64,000 nucleotides of DNA from Eledone cirrhosa. Its lineage: Eukaryota; Mollusca; Cephalopoda; Octopoda; Eledonidae. The DNA lies in the NCBI GenBank assembly GCA_964016885.1, contig OZ024749.1:27524872-27588871 (forward strand), read 5' to 3'. This document shows, piece after piece, positions 44,548 through 55,882 of the stretch; within the stretch, counting starts at the first letter, position 1, and every line of letters starts with the position of its first letter. Under the pieces are notes generated by a model, which searched no databases, was not told where the DNA came from, and saw only the letters and a list, made by a program, of their open reading frames with translations. A program made the translations under genes and the position numbers.

Positions 44548-44692
44548 GAAGGCATGTGGTTTAGTGGTGAAAGAGTTGGATTAACAATCATGAGGTTGTG
44601 AGTTCGATTCCCAGACCAGATCAGACAAGGCCATGCACTTCATTTAATATTGCTCCATTTCATTCAACTGTAGAAATTAGTTGCGACGTCAA
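44548..44692 (+). mobile_element. SINE S3/OR-type head
   Basis: GAAGGCATGTGGTTTAGTGG, GGTTGTGAGTTCGATTCCCA, then CATTTAATATTGCTCC and TTAGTTGCGACGTCAATG. The body is shortened. A TA run precedes it at 44505-44526. Confidence 0.7.
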
Positions 44693-44913
44693 TGTTGCCA
44701 AGCTGTGTCCGCTTTTGTCTTTCCCTTGGACAACATCAATAGCATGGAGAGGGGAGACTGGTATGTATGGGCAACTACTGGTCTGCCACAAAAAAACACC
44801 TTACCCAGGCTTGTGCCTCAAAGGGGAACTTTCTAGGTGCAAAACTCCAGGGTCATTCATGACAGAAGGGGGATTTTACTTTTTTTTAAATACTAATATA
44901 TATATATATATTG

Positions 44914-47045
44914 ATTTCATTCTGGTGAGGAAGAAGTGGCGGAAGAGTGTTCTGAACACAGAACCATACAATTATTTCAGTACACTGGGCAGTGACCACT
45001 GGCTTGTTATAAGTGAGGTCTGGGTGAGCTTAAGAAAGAGTAAGGCTTAGCTCTGGAGAGCAATCTATGACTGGGGAGCTTTCAAGGAAGATAAGCTACA
45101 GGAGAGGTACACAGTAGAAGTGAGGAACAGGTTCAATGCTCTGTGTGGAGAAGGAGATGAGAGATTGGAGGGACTGAGGAGAGAGTGATGAGGAGATACG
45201 GGTACTTCACCAATGCAGTGGCAGAAGCAAGTGAGACCCTGGTGTCAAGGAGAGACAAGAAGAGGAAGAACGTCAGCTCTGCAGAACCAAAATTGTGTGC
45301 AGCCAGAGAACACCTGAAAGCTGCCAAGGATCAATTCTATGTTGATCCTACGGAGGAGAGGAAGGAAGAACTTTACCGCTTACACTGAGGCCAGAGAGGA
45401 GATTCTGATAGAGAAGATCAGAAGTGTGGAGAGAACGGTTGACAGGTCTAGGTGTAAAGAGAACTGGACGATCATCAATGAGATCACAGGGAGAAGAGAG
45501 GGAGTTTGAGTCAGATTCAGGAAACAGGGCCTGAGGATAGGAAGAGGAAATGGATGGACCATTTTAAAGCCCTACTAGGAGAGCTCAGAACACTGGGGAG
45601 ATCAGGCAGCTGTTTGAGGAACTGGATATTGAGACAGGACCCTTCACCAGAGAGGAGCTTCAGAGAGCCAAGAAGAAGATCAGAGGTGATGAAGAGGTGT
45701 GATTTTGATATCCTGGAGAAAGGAGTTACCCCTAATCAGTGGAAGATTAGTAACATTGTCCCAGCGCCAAAGAAGGGAGATCTCTCTAACACCAACAACT
45801 ACAGGGGGATCTCACTGACGTCACTTGTGGCAAAGACCCTCAACAGATTGATATTTAACAGGTCCAGCTCGAGATGGAGAAAAAGCTTAGGGACAACCAG
45901 AATGGCTTCAGAGAGGGAAGATCAACCACCAGTCACATTCTGATGCTGAGGAGGATATTAGAGGGAGCTAGAAGAAAGAGCCTTCCTGCTGTCATGGTTT
46001 TCATTGACTTTAGGAAGGCCTTTGATTCTGTGGACTGTCACTGCCTGATGAAGATCTTACAGGCATATGGAATCCCCAAGAAGATAGTGGACTTGGTATC
46101 ACTGCTCTAGACCAACACCAGAGCCCACGTCATTACACCTGATGGGATGACGGAGTTCTTTGAGATACTGACTGGAGTGCTCCAGGGAGATACATTGGCT
46201 CCCTACCTTTTTATCATTGCAGTGGACTATTGTATGCGCCTTGCATTGGAGAAACACCAGGACTCTGGCTTTACTATAGCACTGGCTCAGAGCAGTAGAT
46301 TTAAGGCTAAAAAGATATCAGTTGCTGAATTTGCTGACGACATAGTTCTGGTGACAAACACAGTGAAGGAGACAGAGGAGTTGATACAGGAAGTGGACAC
46401 TGTGTCGATGGGTGTGGGGATGAGAAAGAATGACATTAAGATGAAGTATCTGGTAGAGAACATTAAGAAGCCAGAGAAGATTACGAATGTAGGCGGGAAG
46501 CCTCTAAAGCTGGTTGAGGATTTTCTGTATCTGGGAGGAAAAATTGGGAACACAGAGGATGAGCAAAGCCTGGGTGGCGTGCCACAGTTTGAGATCGGTG
46601 TGGAAGTCGGACCTTCATAAAGACCTGAAGATCTGTCTCTTCATTGATACAGTGTAGTCTGTGCTACTGTATGGGTCTGAGACTTGGACACTGACCAAGA
46701 AACTTACTCAGATGGTGGTGGGTGCTACATGAGAATGCCAAGGATGGCTCTGAACATTAATCAGTATACACTGAAGAGGAAGAACTCAGAGCTGTACGGG
46801 AGCCTCCCAAAAGTCAGCTCGAAAGTAACACAGAGAAGACTCATGCTCACCGACATTCAGAGTTGACATTACAGTCAGTGCTTCTGAGGGAGCCCCTACA
46901 TAGATACACTAGAAGAGGGAGACCGAAGTAGATATATATTGATGCCCTAAGAACAGACACTGCTCTCTGGGATACGCAGGACATGGCGGTGATGATGAAG
47001 GACAGAGACCGCTGGAGAGAACTCGTCTATGGATATTGAGAATTT
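44914..47045 (+). mobile_element. 5'-truncated APE-type LINE (family C)
   Basis: The first part (44914-45050) encodes FILVRKKWRKSVLNTE and GSDHWLVISEV, the SDH motif that ends an APE-like endonuclease. A linker follows (45185-45480, KRKNVSSAEPKLCAAREHLK). Then come the RT blocks: VTPNQWKISNIVPAPKKGD and NNYRGISLTSL (45726-45835), LRDNQNGFREGRSTTSHILM, MVFIDFRKAFDSVD (about 45990), GVLQGDTLAPYLFIIAVD (46170) and FADD (46329-46340). A C-terminal SETWTLTKK trace is at 46677. Broken by a frameshift near 45865, a TAG at 46108-46110 and more stops. It ends in GATAGATAGATA. Clade not resolved. Confidence 0.85.
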
Positions 47046-47049
47046 TACC

Positions 47050-47420
47050 TGCCCTAGATAGATAGATATATATATTATGCTTTTATACTAATACATATAA
47101 TGTATATATGTTTAGATACTAATATATATAATGTTTTTATATGCTAATATATATATTGTGTATATATACTAATATATATATTGTGCTTAGATACTAATAT
47201 ATTTAATGTGTTTATATACTAATATATATAATGTGTTTATATATTAAAGTATATATTGTTTAGATGTTAATATATATAATGTGTATATATACTAATATAT
47301 ATTTATTGTGTTTAGATACTAATATAGTAATATATATATATAGTAATAACAATAAAATATATGCTAATATATATATTGTGTTTATATGCTAATATGAATA
47401 TTGTGCTCAAATGAAATTAT
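47050..47420. repeat. TA-rich ~30-35-bp tandem repeat
   Basis: Units of the type ATACTAATATATATAATGTG plus TTTAT recur about ten times, following the GATA tail of the LINE and ending 80 bp before POFUT1 exon 2. Confidence 0.85.
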
Positions 47421-47458
47421 ATTTAAAAAAAAAAAAACCCAAACATTTTGTTCTAAAA

Positions 47459-47492
47459 TAATGTATTTATTTATTTATTTATTTATTTATTA
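47459..47492. repeat. (TTTA)n at the POFUT1 exon 2 acceptor
   Basis: TTTATTTATTTATTTATTTA runs into the acceptor TTACAAG, so the polypyrimidine tract is effectively a microsatellite. Confidence 0.85.
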
Positions 47493-47496
47493 CAAG

Positions 47497-47591
47497 GACG
47501 TTTTGGAAACCAAGCTGAACAATTTCTAGGAGCACTTGGTTTTGCAAAATCCATCAACCGGACATTGGTGTTGCCGCCATGGAGAACATAC
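47497..47591 (+). CDS. POFUT1: POFUT1 exon 2 (GRFGNQ donor-site motif)
   Basis: After acceptor ACAAG the exon starts with GA, completing Gly64, then encodes 31 residues: [20 protein letters not shown], then [17 protein letters not shown] is the conserved GDP-fucose-binding motif. NRT (residues 84-86) matches the conserved N-glycosylation sequon of animal POFUT1. The donor is TAC|GTAAGA at 47592, phase 0. A TTAA-type MITE begins 20 bp later. Confidence 0.95.
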
Positions 47592-47610
47592 GTAAGATTT
47601 TTTTTTTTAA

Positions 47611-47830
47611 CCCTTTAGCATTTAAGCCGGGCGTATTCAGCCAGAATTTTCTCACCTCTTTCTGTTCAAACCGGCCATAACTGGCTACTCATACTTATGT
47701 TAAGGTTTTGTTCTCAAAATAAATATCAAAATCTCATAGATTCGATATTATGTGAGATAATTATGTGAGACAAGGTGTTTACCATGAAAATATAATAGTA
47801 TATATATAGAGTAATGTAAATGCTAAAGGG
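47611..47830 (-). mobile_element. TTAA-flanked MITE, intact (piggyBac-like)
   Basis: 220 bp with 14-bp perfect inverted ends (CCCTTTAGCATTTA ... TAAATGCTAAAGGG), flanked on both sides by TTAA (47607-47610, 47831-47834). TTAA duplication and CCC termini are piggyBac features. No transposase. Other copies: 8080, 11257, 14909 and 63914. Confidence 0.85.
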
Positions 47831-48130
47831 TTAACAACGATGATAATCACCATCACCACCACAACCATTATCATCATTGTAATTTTATGTCCGCCCCTTT
47901 CGGATTAAAGAAATAGACTCGGCGGACTATTATAAATAAGCAACATGTCTTGTTGTCAAGAGTTCGGTTGGAGTCTCGCTTGAATGTCTAACATTTTGTA
48001 GTCGGAGGTTACGCCTGAAATAAAATTGTTAGTTCCCTCGCATTGTAGAAAATATAACCAGTCCCAAAAAGGGTTAAGTAGACAGATCAGGGCAATTTTG
48101 TTAACTCACATTCTCATTCTCAATTCATAA

Positions 48131-48300
48131 GGTGGTAAATTAGCAGAGTTGTGAGGGTATCAGGTTAAAAAAACCTCAGTATGGCTTATTGCTCTCACAG
48201 TACAAATCCTCCACAAGTCAACTTTGCCTTTCATCTTTTTGAGGTCGGTAAATAAAGTATGAGTTCAGTACTGTACTGGGGTTGTTTTTCACTCTCTCTC
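48131..48300 (+). mobile_element. SINE S1b
   Basis: GGTGGTAAATTAGCAGAGTT, ACAGTACAAATCCTCC, CAACTTTGCCTTTCATC, then GTTCAGTACTGTACTGGG. Confidence 0.65.
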
Positions 48301-48315
48301 TACGTATATATATAT

Positions 48316-48465
48316 TATCACCATCATCGTTTAACATCCATTTTTCCATGCTAGAATGAGTTATATGAGTTGTCCTGACATTGTGAGACATGTCAGAGCA
48401 GGTGACCATATCTTGCTCATTCAGAACTGTTTCTGGCGTGGTTTCTACAGCTGTTGTTGAAGTTT
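48316..48465 (-). mobile_element. LINE family A tail fragment
   Basis: On +: ATCACCATCATCGTTTAACA, then TCCATGCTAGAATGAGTTAT, then CAGGTGACCATATCTTGC. Confidence 0.75.
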
Positions 48466-48571
48466 TCTTCATACCAAGAAATAAATATTAAGCAAAGTTA
48501 ATAGATTTTGAGTTTTTTTTTAAATGGTTACAACCAAACTTCCATGCTGTAATTTCTATATATATATATCA

Positions 48572-49572
48572 TCATCATCTTACGTCTGCTTTTCCCTGCT
48601 TGCAAGGGTGGGATGGGTCCTATTCAGTACAGCATCTCTCCACTTGTCACGATCCTTCGTTAATCTCCACCGTGAGCTTCAGCAATCTGAGATCTGCTCT
48701 CACCACCTCCGCCCATGTTTTTCGTGGTCTTCCTCTACTGCGTCTTCCTTCAACTGGCATTTATTGGCACTTCTTTACTCAGCAGTCATCCTCCATGCGC
48801 ATCACATGTCCATACCATCGCAGTCTTCTCTCCCACACACTACAACTTATCCCTCATAAGCACAGTTTCTCTCTCAACACATCCATGCACGGTCGTTCAC
48901 GCACATTGTCATTGCACATCCAACGGGGAATGCTTGCCCCATTTCTCTCCAGCCATCGCATATCCTTTGCAGTTGCTGCCCATGTCTCACTACCATGCAG
49001 CATCATGCATCTCACACAGGCATCATATAACCGGCCTTTCATACGCAGGGAGAAACCCTTCTTTGTCAGCAGAGGAAGCTTGTCCCTAAACTTCTTCCAA
49101 CCCATTCTTATTCTAGATACTATGACCTTGGACCCCCCCCCCCCCCTCCCATGCTAATCTGATCACCTAGGTACTGGAAGCTATCAACCACTTCTATAGA
49201 ACCCACCTGCATTTGAAAAATGTGTCTATCAATGCAACTTCTACTGTCAAATTTCCCTGTAGATCTACTGCATACATATTTTTCCCTACTTGTTAGTTTG
49301 CCTGTTATCCCACTACATCTCTTGTGTACCCAAGATCTGCATTGTGTAAATTTTATAGAATTTATGCTAGTTCCTTTTCTTCATATCGAACATAGCCATT
49401 TCCCTGACGGAATCAGAGTTTTGTCCTCTTTTCTACTCATCAACATTTTTGTCTTAGCTAGGTTCACTCTCAGTCCTCTTGCTTCCAACTGCTGTTTCCG
49501 TAGCCAGAATTTATTCTCTAGCTCTTTTACTGATTCTGCTATAAGAACCAGATCGTCAGCATAGAGAAGTTC
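48572..49572 (-). mobile_element. 5'-truncated LINE (RTE-like, family B)
   Basis: Reverse strand: LLYADDLVLIAESVKELENK (49570-49510), GLRVNLAKTKMLMSRKEDK, a decayed zinc-finger region, then [17 protein letters not shown] and RWLERNGASIPRWMC (49050-48930), then the 3' UTR with (GAT)n at about 48570. Its 5' end meets a short CA run and then a LINE D copy in the opposite sense. A C run of about 14 (49133-49146) interrupts it. Sister copy: 8878-10215. Confidence 0.85.
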
Positions 49573-49591
49573 CCACACACACACACATTTT

Positions 49592-49855
49592 TGTTCATGC
49601 TCAGAGTTGCTGAAGCATGGAACAAACTACCTGAATCTGTTGTTAGCTGCCAGGACACTGCATCCTTTAAAACCTCCATGCTGAAATTCGTCAACACTAC
49701 ACCTAATATTCCCCTTTCATACACACACACACATGTATATCATGACTCTGTTCACTTTCCTGATATTTGTACATTATTCTGTGTACTATACATGCACCTT
49801 TGATGAGTTGTAGTGCACCTGAGCACTGTACACAATAATTTCATTATTATATATA
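49592..49855 (+). mobile_element. LINE family D 3' end
   Basis: GCTCAGAGTTGCTGAAGCAT, ACTACCTGAATCTGTTGTTA, GCATCCTTTAAAACCTCCAT, then the 3' UTR ending CACAATAATTTCATTATTAT. A TA/CA microsatellite follows at once. Confidence 0.85.
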
Positions 49856-50051
49856 TATATATACATACATATATATATACACATACATACACACACACAC
49901 ACATATATACACACACACTCACACATATATACACACACATATATATACACACACATATATATATATACATACACACACACATATATATACACACACACAC
50001 ACACATATATACACACACACACATATATATATATACACACACACATATACA
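49856..50051. repeat. TA/CA microsatellite
   Basis: ACACACACATATATA repeats between a LINE 3' end and a SINE head. Frames are artefacts. Confidence 0.92.
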
Positions 50052-50052
50052 T

Positions 50053-50207
50053 GGAGGCACATGGCTTAGTGGTTAGAGCATTGGCCTTGCAATCGAAAGG
50101 TTGTGAGTTCAATTCTCAGACCGGGTGATGTGTTGTTTCCTTGAGCAAGACACTTTATTTCACATTGCTCCAGTTTACTCCGCTGTAGAAATGAGATGAT
50201 AGGGACC
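50053..50207 (+). mobile_element. SINE S2 5' half
   Basis: GGAGGCACATGGCTTAGTGG to AAATGAGATGATAGGGACC. It stops exactly where Penelope-like sequence begins, so the Penelope element replaces or interrupts the SINE's 3' half. Confidence 0.8.
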
Positions 50208-50925
50208 TACAAATTAAAGATAATATACCTAAAAAAATTTTTACTATCCTAGAGAAAAACTTCCCGCCAAACCATAAATACCATCAAATTTTAAATAGAT
50301 CAACGGTCAAATTCTCCTACTCCACAACGAAAAATATACAACAAAATATAAGTGCCTACAATGCATATAAATGTAAAAAAACCATGAATATACCACCAAC
50401 ACATCAAACTAACCATAATACTAAAATAAACCACAGCAAACCACCATCTCATTCACATACAAAAAGTCAGGAAAATTCCACACCTAATTTGACTAACTCC
50501 CCTGATATAACATTCACGAAAGGTTGTAACTGTAGAAACAAAGCTAATTGCCCATTAAAAGCTAATTGCCCATTAAAATTGCCTTATTAATAACATAGTA
50601 TATAAATGTAAAATTAGCACTAAGGACTCAACTTATTCATATATAGGAGCTACTTCTAACCAATTTAAAGTAAGATTTAATACCCACAAACACAGTTTTA
50701 AAAATGCTTTATAGAAAAAAGAATATCGATTATAACCTGACCTGGAGTGTGCTCAAAAGGGCCACCCCTTATCAAAATAATAGATATGAATGTAGATTAT
50801 GTTCCCAGGAACTTTTTGAAATAATGAAATCTAAGGATATCCTATTAAATAAGCGACAAGAATTAATTATATCGTGCAATCATAGAATTAGAAAAACTTT
50901 CAAATATTATAAACCTAATTAATAT
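50208..50925 (+). mobile_element. Penelope-like element remnant with GIY-YIG domain
   Basis: Three frame-shifted blocks give the C-terminal part of a Penelope-like retroelement. 50208-50590 has INRSTVKFSYS-type sequence then CNCRNKANCPL (Cys-rich linker). 50589-50713 has NNIVYKCKIS, SYIGATSNQFKVRFNTHKHS, the VYK...YIG...R...H core of a GIY-YIG nuclease. 50704-50922 has NLTWSVLKRATPY, YECRLCSQE, LLNKRQELIISCNHR. The CCHH-type Cys pattern and LNKRxE are typical of this family. An 18-bp duplication repeats KANCPL. The part that should hold the catalytic Glu (TELS-like) between the second and third blocks is missing, so the nuclease would be dead. No RT domain is present. Confidence 0.8.
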
Positions 50926-51649
50926 ACACTTATATTTTACAAATTATTATAATTAATTTTTTAAATTAGTTAACCTATAATTAATATTCTACTACTAAGA
51001 ACTGCATAATTTTATTTCCCTTTTACAGCTATCTTTTCCTAAAATTTATACCAATAAGTATACATATAAACTATTTTAATTTCCTGTTATGAATCTAAAT
51101 TCCTTGTAATCTTTTTAAGTTTGTTATTTCTCACTAATACATTTATCCCCCCCCCCCAAAAAAAAAATGTTTTCCTTCGTTTTTAACAACATTCTTTAAT
51201 AACATCTAACTCTTAATTATCATATCTATATGAATTAATATAAATTTATCCCTATAAATATACCTATCAATTAAATTAATTTAATTTCTTTTTATAGATC
51301 TAAATTCCTTATGTTTTAAATAAGATTGATATTTTTTACTAACACATTTATCGTAAAATTTTATTCTCCTTAGATTTTAACATTAACATTATTCTTTAAT
51401 AACATCAAATTTTCTTGTACCTTTCACCGGCTTGACCTATTTTCATCCCCAAAGTAATCTTTTCATTCAAAATACTCTTTCCATTCAAAACTGAAGTCTG
51501 CATTCCTCTACCCCTAAATTAAATTTCTACTACTACTATTCTATCAACTTGACCACTTACTACTTTTCTATTGGTCAATTCAAAACCTGTTCCCAAACAG
51601 ACCTATTATATTAAATCTTTGTTGGTTTTTTTCAATAAACAAATATCAT
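50926..51649. other. A+T-rich DNA, possibly Penelope 3' flank
   Basis: Contains two diverged copies of a segment (TTATGAATCTAAATTCCTTG near 51089; TTATAGATCTAAATTCCTTA near 51293), spaced about 205 bp, so it is itself a tandem duplication. No frame. Confidence 0.45.
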
Positions 51650-51831
51650 GGATTGGCAGTATCGGTAGAGGGTCGGACGCCATGCTTTCCAGCACACTTA
51701 CGTCCCTTTACGATCTGAGTTCAAATCCCGCCGAGGTTGACTTTGCCTTTCATCCTTACGGGGTCGATAAAATAAAGTACCAGTAATGCACTGGGTAATT
51801 GCTGGCCTTGTGCCTAAAGTAGAAACAATTA
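51650..51831 (+). mobile_element. SINE S1, first of a tandem pair
   Basis: GGATTGGCAGTATCGGTAGA to AGAAACAATTA. It is followed by the 13-bp TTTCTGAAGACAG that recurs after the next SINE. Confidence 0.88.
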
Positions 51832-52043
51832 TTTCTGAAGACAGCGGTGGATTGGCAGTATCGGTAGAGGGTCGGACGCCATGCTTTCCAGCATAGTTAC
51901 GTCCCTTTACGATCTGAGTTCAAATTCCGCCGAGGTTGACTTTGCCTTTCATCCTTACGGGGTCGATAAAATAAAGTACCAGTAATGCACTGGTTAATTG
52001 CTGGCCTTGTGTCAAAAGTAGAAACAATTATTTCTGAAGACAG
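51832..52043 (+). mobile_element. SINE S1 inserted behind another SINE, with 13-bp target duplication
   Basis: The SINE occupies about 51845-52030 and is flanked by direct repeats TTTCTGAAGACAG at 51832-51844 and 52031-52043. This fixes the element's true limits: 5' CGGTGGATTGGC, 3' AGAAACAATTA. Confidence 0.88.
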
Positions 52044-52208
52044 TATATATATGTGTAGGTATGTATATTCCCTCTGATAGTTTGTAAAATTTTTACATAG
52101 ATCTATATGATATACATACCAACACACATATATCCTAGAAACGATCGTAAAATGATGAATTTTTTAATATAAGGAACTGTTTCTTTGTTTTTATTCATTA
52201 TTTTTATT

Positions 52209-52387
52209 AATTTATATATATACATATATATTTATACACACACACACACATATATACATATATATTTATACACACACACACATATATACATATATATTTA
52301 TACACACATACACACACACACACATATACATATATATTTATACACACGCACACATATATATATACATATATATTTATACACACACAC
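52209..52387. repeat. TA/CA microsatellite
   Basis: Alternating TATATTTATACACACACA units, leading into the truncated 5' end of LINE D. Confidence 0.92.
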
Positions 52388-52419
52388 TAATAGGAAGACA
52401 TTAATAGGAAGACATGAAT

Positions 52420-54350
52420 AGGAAGAGGCGAAATAGATCGTCCAACCACCTCAAATAGGTGACAAAAAAGGCAGTGCTTCAATTTGAGCAGCGCATAGCA
52501 ACCAGCCCTGACAGTAAGGTGTTCTGGAAGTATGTTCACTCAAAGCAGAGACCTTACTCTCCAGTTGGTCCTCTTCGCAATCCCCACACAAGCCAGGTTA
52601 CTGACGACCCCAAGGAATGCGCAGAGCTCATTGCTGAATGCTATGCAGGCATTTTCACTATTGAAGACCAGAGTGTACCATCTCCACCACCTATGACACC
52701 GGACTCTATTACAACCATGGAATTTACACCTGCAATGCTGCGACGTCACCTAAAAAATAAACGCAACCATGCCTCTCCTGGTCTTGATGGTGTTACGTAC
52801 CTGCTTCTTAAACGTGGTGGGTACTTCCTTCTGCATCAGTTATCACGCTTCTTCCAATTCTGTCTGAACAACAGTGCTACTCCAGAACAGTGGAAAACTG
52901 CCAGTGTCATTCCTCTGTTCAAAAAGGGTGACCGCACATCACCTGTGAACTATCGTCCAGTCAGACTTACTAGTTGCATCGCCAAACTGATGGATTCCTG
53001 TGTCAGAGAAACACTTTGGAACTTCTGGAGCTCTCACAGTCTTATCCCGCCCTCGCAATTTGGATTTATCCCCAACTCCAGCTGCTGTGATCAACTTATA
53101 GAGTTTCTTGAGGACATCACCCGGATCACTGATGACGGCTCATGGGTGGATCTTGTTTACCTTGACTTTGCGAAAGCCTTCAATTCTGTGCCACACAAAA
53201 GGCTTATGGCAAAACTCTCTACAATGGGTGTGAAGGATGATCTTTTTAACTGGTTGAAGTCCTTCATTCTCAGTCGAAGAGAGGTAGTCACGGTTCTGGG
53301 ACAGCATTCCTCACCATATGAGATGTCATCTGGTGTACCACAGGGATCTGTTCTTGGCCCCCTTTTGTTTGTGGCATATATTAATGACATAGATGCCAAC
53401 TTAAAGAATGCCACAGTACTAAAGTATGCAGACGACATCAAGCTGTACCTTGAGATAAAAAGGACAGATCCTGAATGCTATAGATCTTGCTTGCAGTCTG
53501 ACCTGGACACAATGCAACAATGGATCTCAGACTGGCAACTCAAGCTAGCTGTGGACAAGTGCACCACCATGCATTTTGGGAGTGAAAACCCAGCATCCAC
53601 ATACTCCCTCCACCGCACTAATATAAAGAAGTCTTCTTGTGAACGTGGCCTGGGCATTACGGTCAGCAGCGATTTGCGTTGGACGAGGCACATCTCTAAA
53701 ATTGTCAAGAGGGCCGAGGGTGTCTTAGCATCACTCAGCAAGACCTTTGTCAGCCGCTCTCCAGATATCTATTTAAGGCTGTACATGGCTATGGTGTGAC
53801 CACACTTAGAATTTGCATCACCAGTCTGGAACCCCTATCTTGTTCAGAACATTGACCACCTGGAAACTGTTCAGAGATGTGCAACCAAGCGAATACCCTC
53901 CATCAGGCATCTACCATACTCTGAGCGCCTTGCTTCCCTGGGCATGGATACATTGCAGCTCCGACGCCTGGCAACTGACTTGGTAAACACCCACAAAATT
54001 GTTAACCATGTTGCCAACAACAACCCTGAGTACCTTTTTGATTTCCATGTGTCTAACACACGTGGACATGCCCACAAAGTCAGAAAACAGCACAGTTCCC
54101 ATGACTTTCGGAAACATTTTTTCACGCTCAGAGTTGCTGAAGCATGGAACAAACTACCTGCATCAGTTGTTAGCTGTCGAGACACTGCATCCTTTAAGGC
54201 CTCCATGCTTCCCGAGATCCACCAACACTACAGCTAACACATACACACATGTACTTCCCTGACATTTGTGTATTATTCTATGTACTATACATACACCTTT
54301 GACGAGTTGTAGTGCACCTGAGCACTTTACACAATAATTTCATTATTATT
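52420..54350 (+). mobile_element. 5'-truncated Jockey/CR1-type LINE (family D), one nonsense codon
   Basis: A single frame runs 52459-54237 and is broken only by TGA at 53797-53799. It encodes VFWKYVHSKQRPYSP, HASPGLDGVTYLLLK, FKKGDRTSPVNYRPV, LDFAKAFNSVPHKRL (about 53160), SGVPQGSVLGPLL (53330), KYADDIKLY (YADD 53424-53435), ERGLGITVSSDLRWT, RLYMAMV*PHLEFASPVWNP and RLATDLVNTHKIVN, ending ASMLPEIHQHYS. These are RT blocks and the C-terminus of the Jockey superfamily. The endonuclease is lost by 5' truncation. The TGA replaces an expected Arg (MVRPHLE), consistent with CGA to TGA by CpG decay. The 3' UTR ends GAGTTGTAGTGCACCTGAGC, then TTATTATTATATAT. It lies in POFUT1 intron 2, same strand. 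Confidence 0.92.
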
Positions 54351-54351
54351 A

Positions 54352-54775
54352 TATATATATATATATATACATATATATTTATACACACACACACACACAC
54401 ATATATATACATATATATTTATACACACATACACACACACCCATATATACATATATATTTATACACACACACACGTATATATATACACATATATTTATAC
54501 ACACACACTAACATATATATATATATATATACATATATATTTATACACACACACACACATACATACATATATATTTATACACACACACACACACATATAT
54601 ACATATACATTTATATACACACACTAACATATATATATATATACATATATATTTATACACACACACACACATATATACATATTTATTTATACACACATAC
54701 ACACACACATATATACATATATATTTATACACACACATATATATATACATACATATATATTTATACACACACACT

Positions 54776-54821
<46 letters not shown>

Positions 54822-55754
54822 TATTTATACACACACACACACACATATATATATTTATACACACATACACACACACACATATATACATATATATTTATAC
54901 ACACACACACATATATATACATATATATTTATACACACACACTAACATATATATATATATACATATATATTTACACACACACACATATATATATATATAC
55001 ATATTTATACACACACACACATATTTATACACACACACACATATATACATATATATTTATACACACACACACATACATATATATTTATACACACACACAC
55101 ACACACATATACATATATATTTATACACACACACACACATATACATACATATATATTTATACACAATATACATATATATTTACACACACACACATATACA
55201 TACATATATATTTATACACAATATACATATATATTTACACACACACACACACACACATATATATACATATATATTTATACACACACACTAACATATATAT
55301 ATATATATATATACATATATATTTACACACACACATATATATTTATACACACACACACATATATATACATATATATTTATACACACACACACTAACATAT
55401 ATATATATACATATTTATACACACACACACACACATATATTTATACACACCCACACACACATATATACATATATATTTATACACACATACTCACACACAC
55501 ACACATATATACATATATATTTATACACACACACATATATACATATATATTTATACACGCACACACACATATTTATACACACACACACACACACATTTAT
55601 ACACACACACACATATTTATACACGCACACTAACATATATACATATATATTTATACACACATACTCACACACACACACATATATACATATATATACATAT
55701 ATATTTATCACGCACACACACATATATATACATATATATTTATACACACACACT

Positions 55755-55808
<54 letters not shown>

Positions 55809-55882
55809 TATTTATACACACACACTAACATATATATATATATATATATATACATATATATTTATACACACACACACACACG
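54352..55882. repeat. 1.5-kb compound TA/CA microsatellite
   Basis: Hundreds of TATATTTATACACACACA units grow directly from the 3' end of LINE D. The 526-residue HTHTYIYIY frame and its reverse counterparts are repeat artefacts. It ends about 80 bp before POFUT1 exon 3. Confidence 0.95.
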
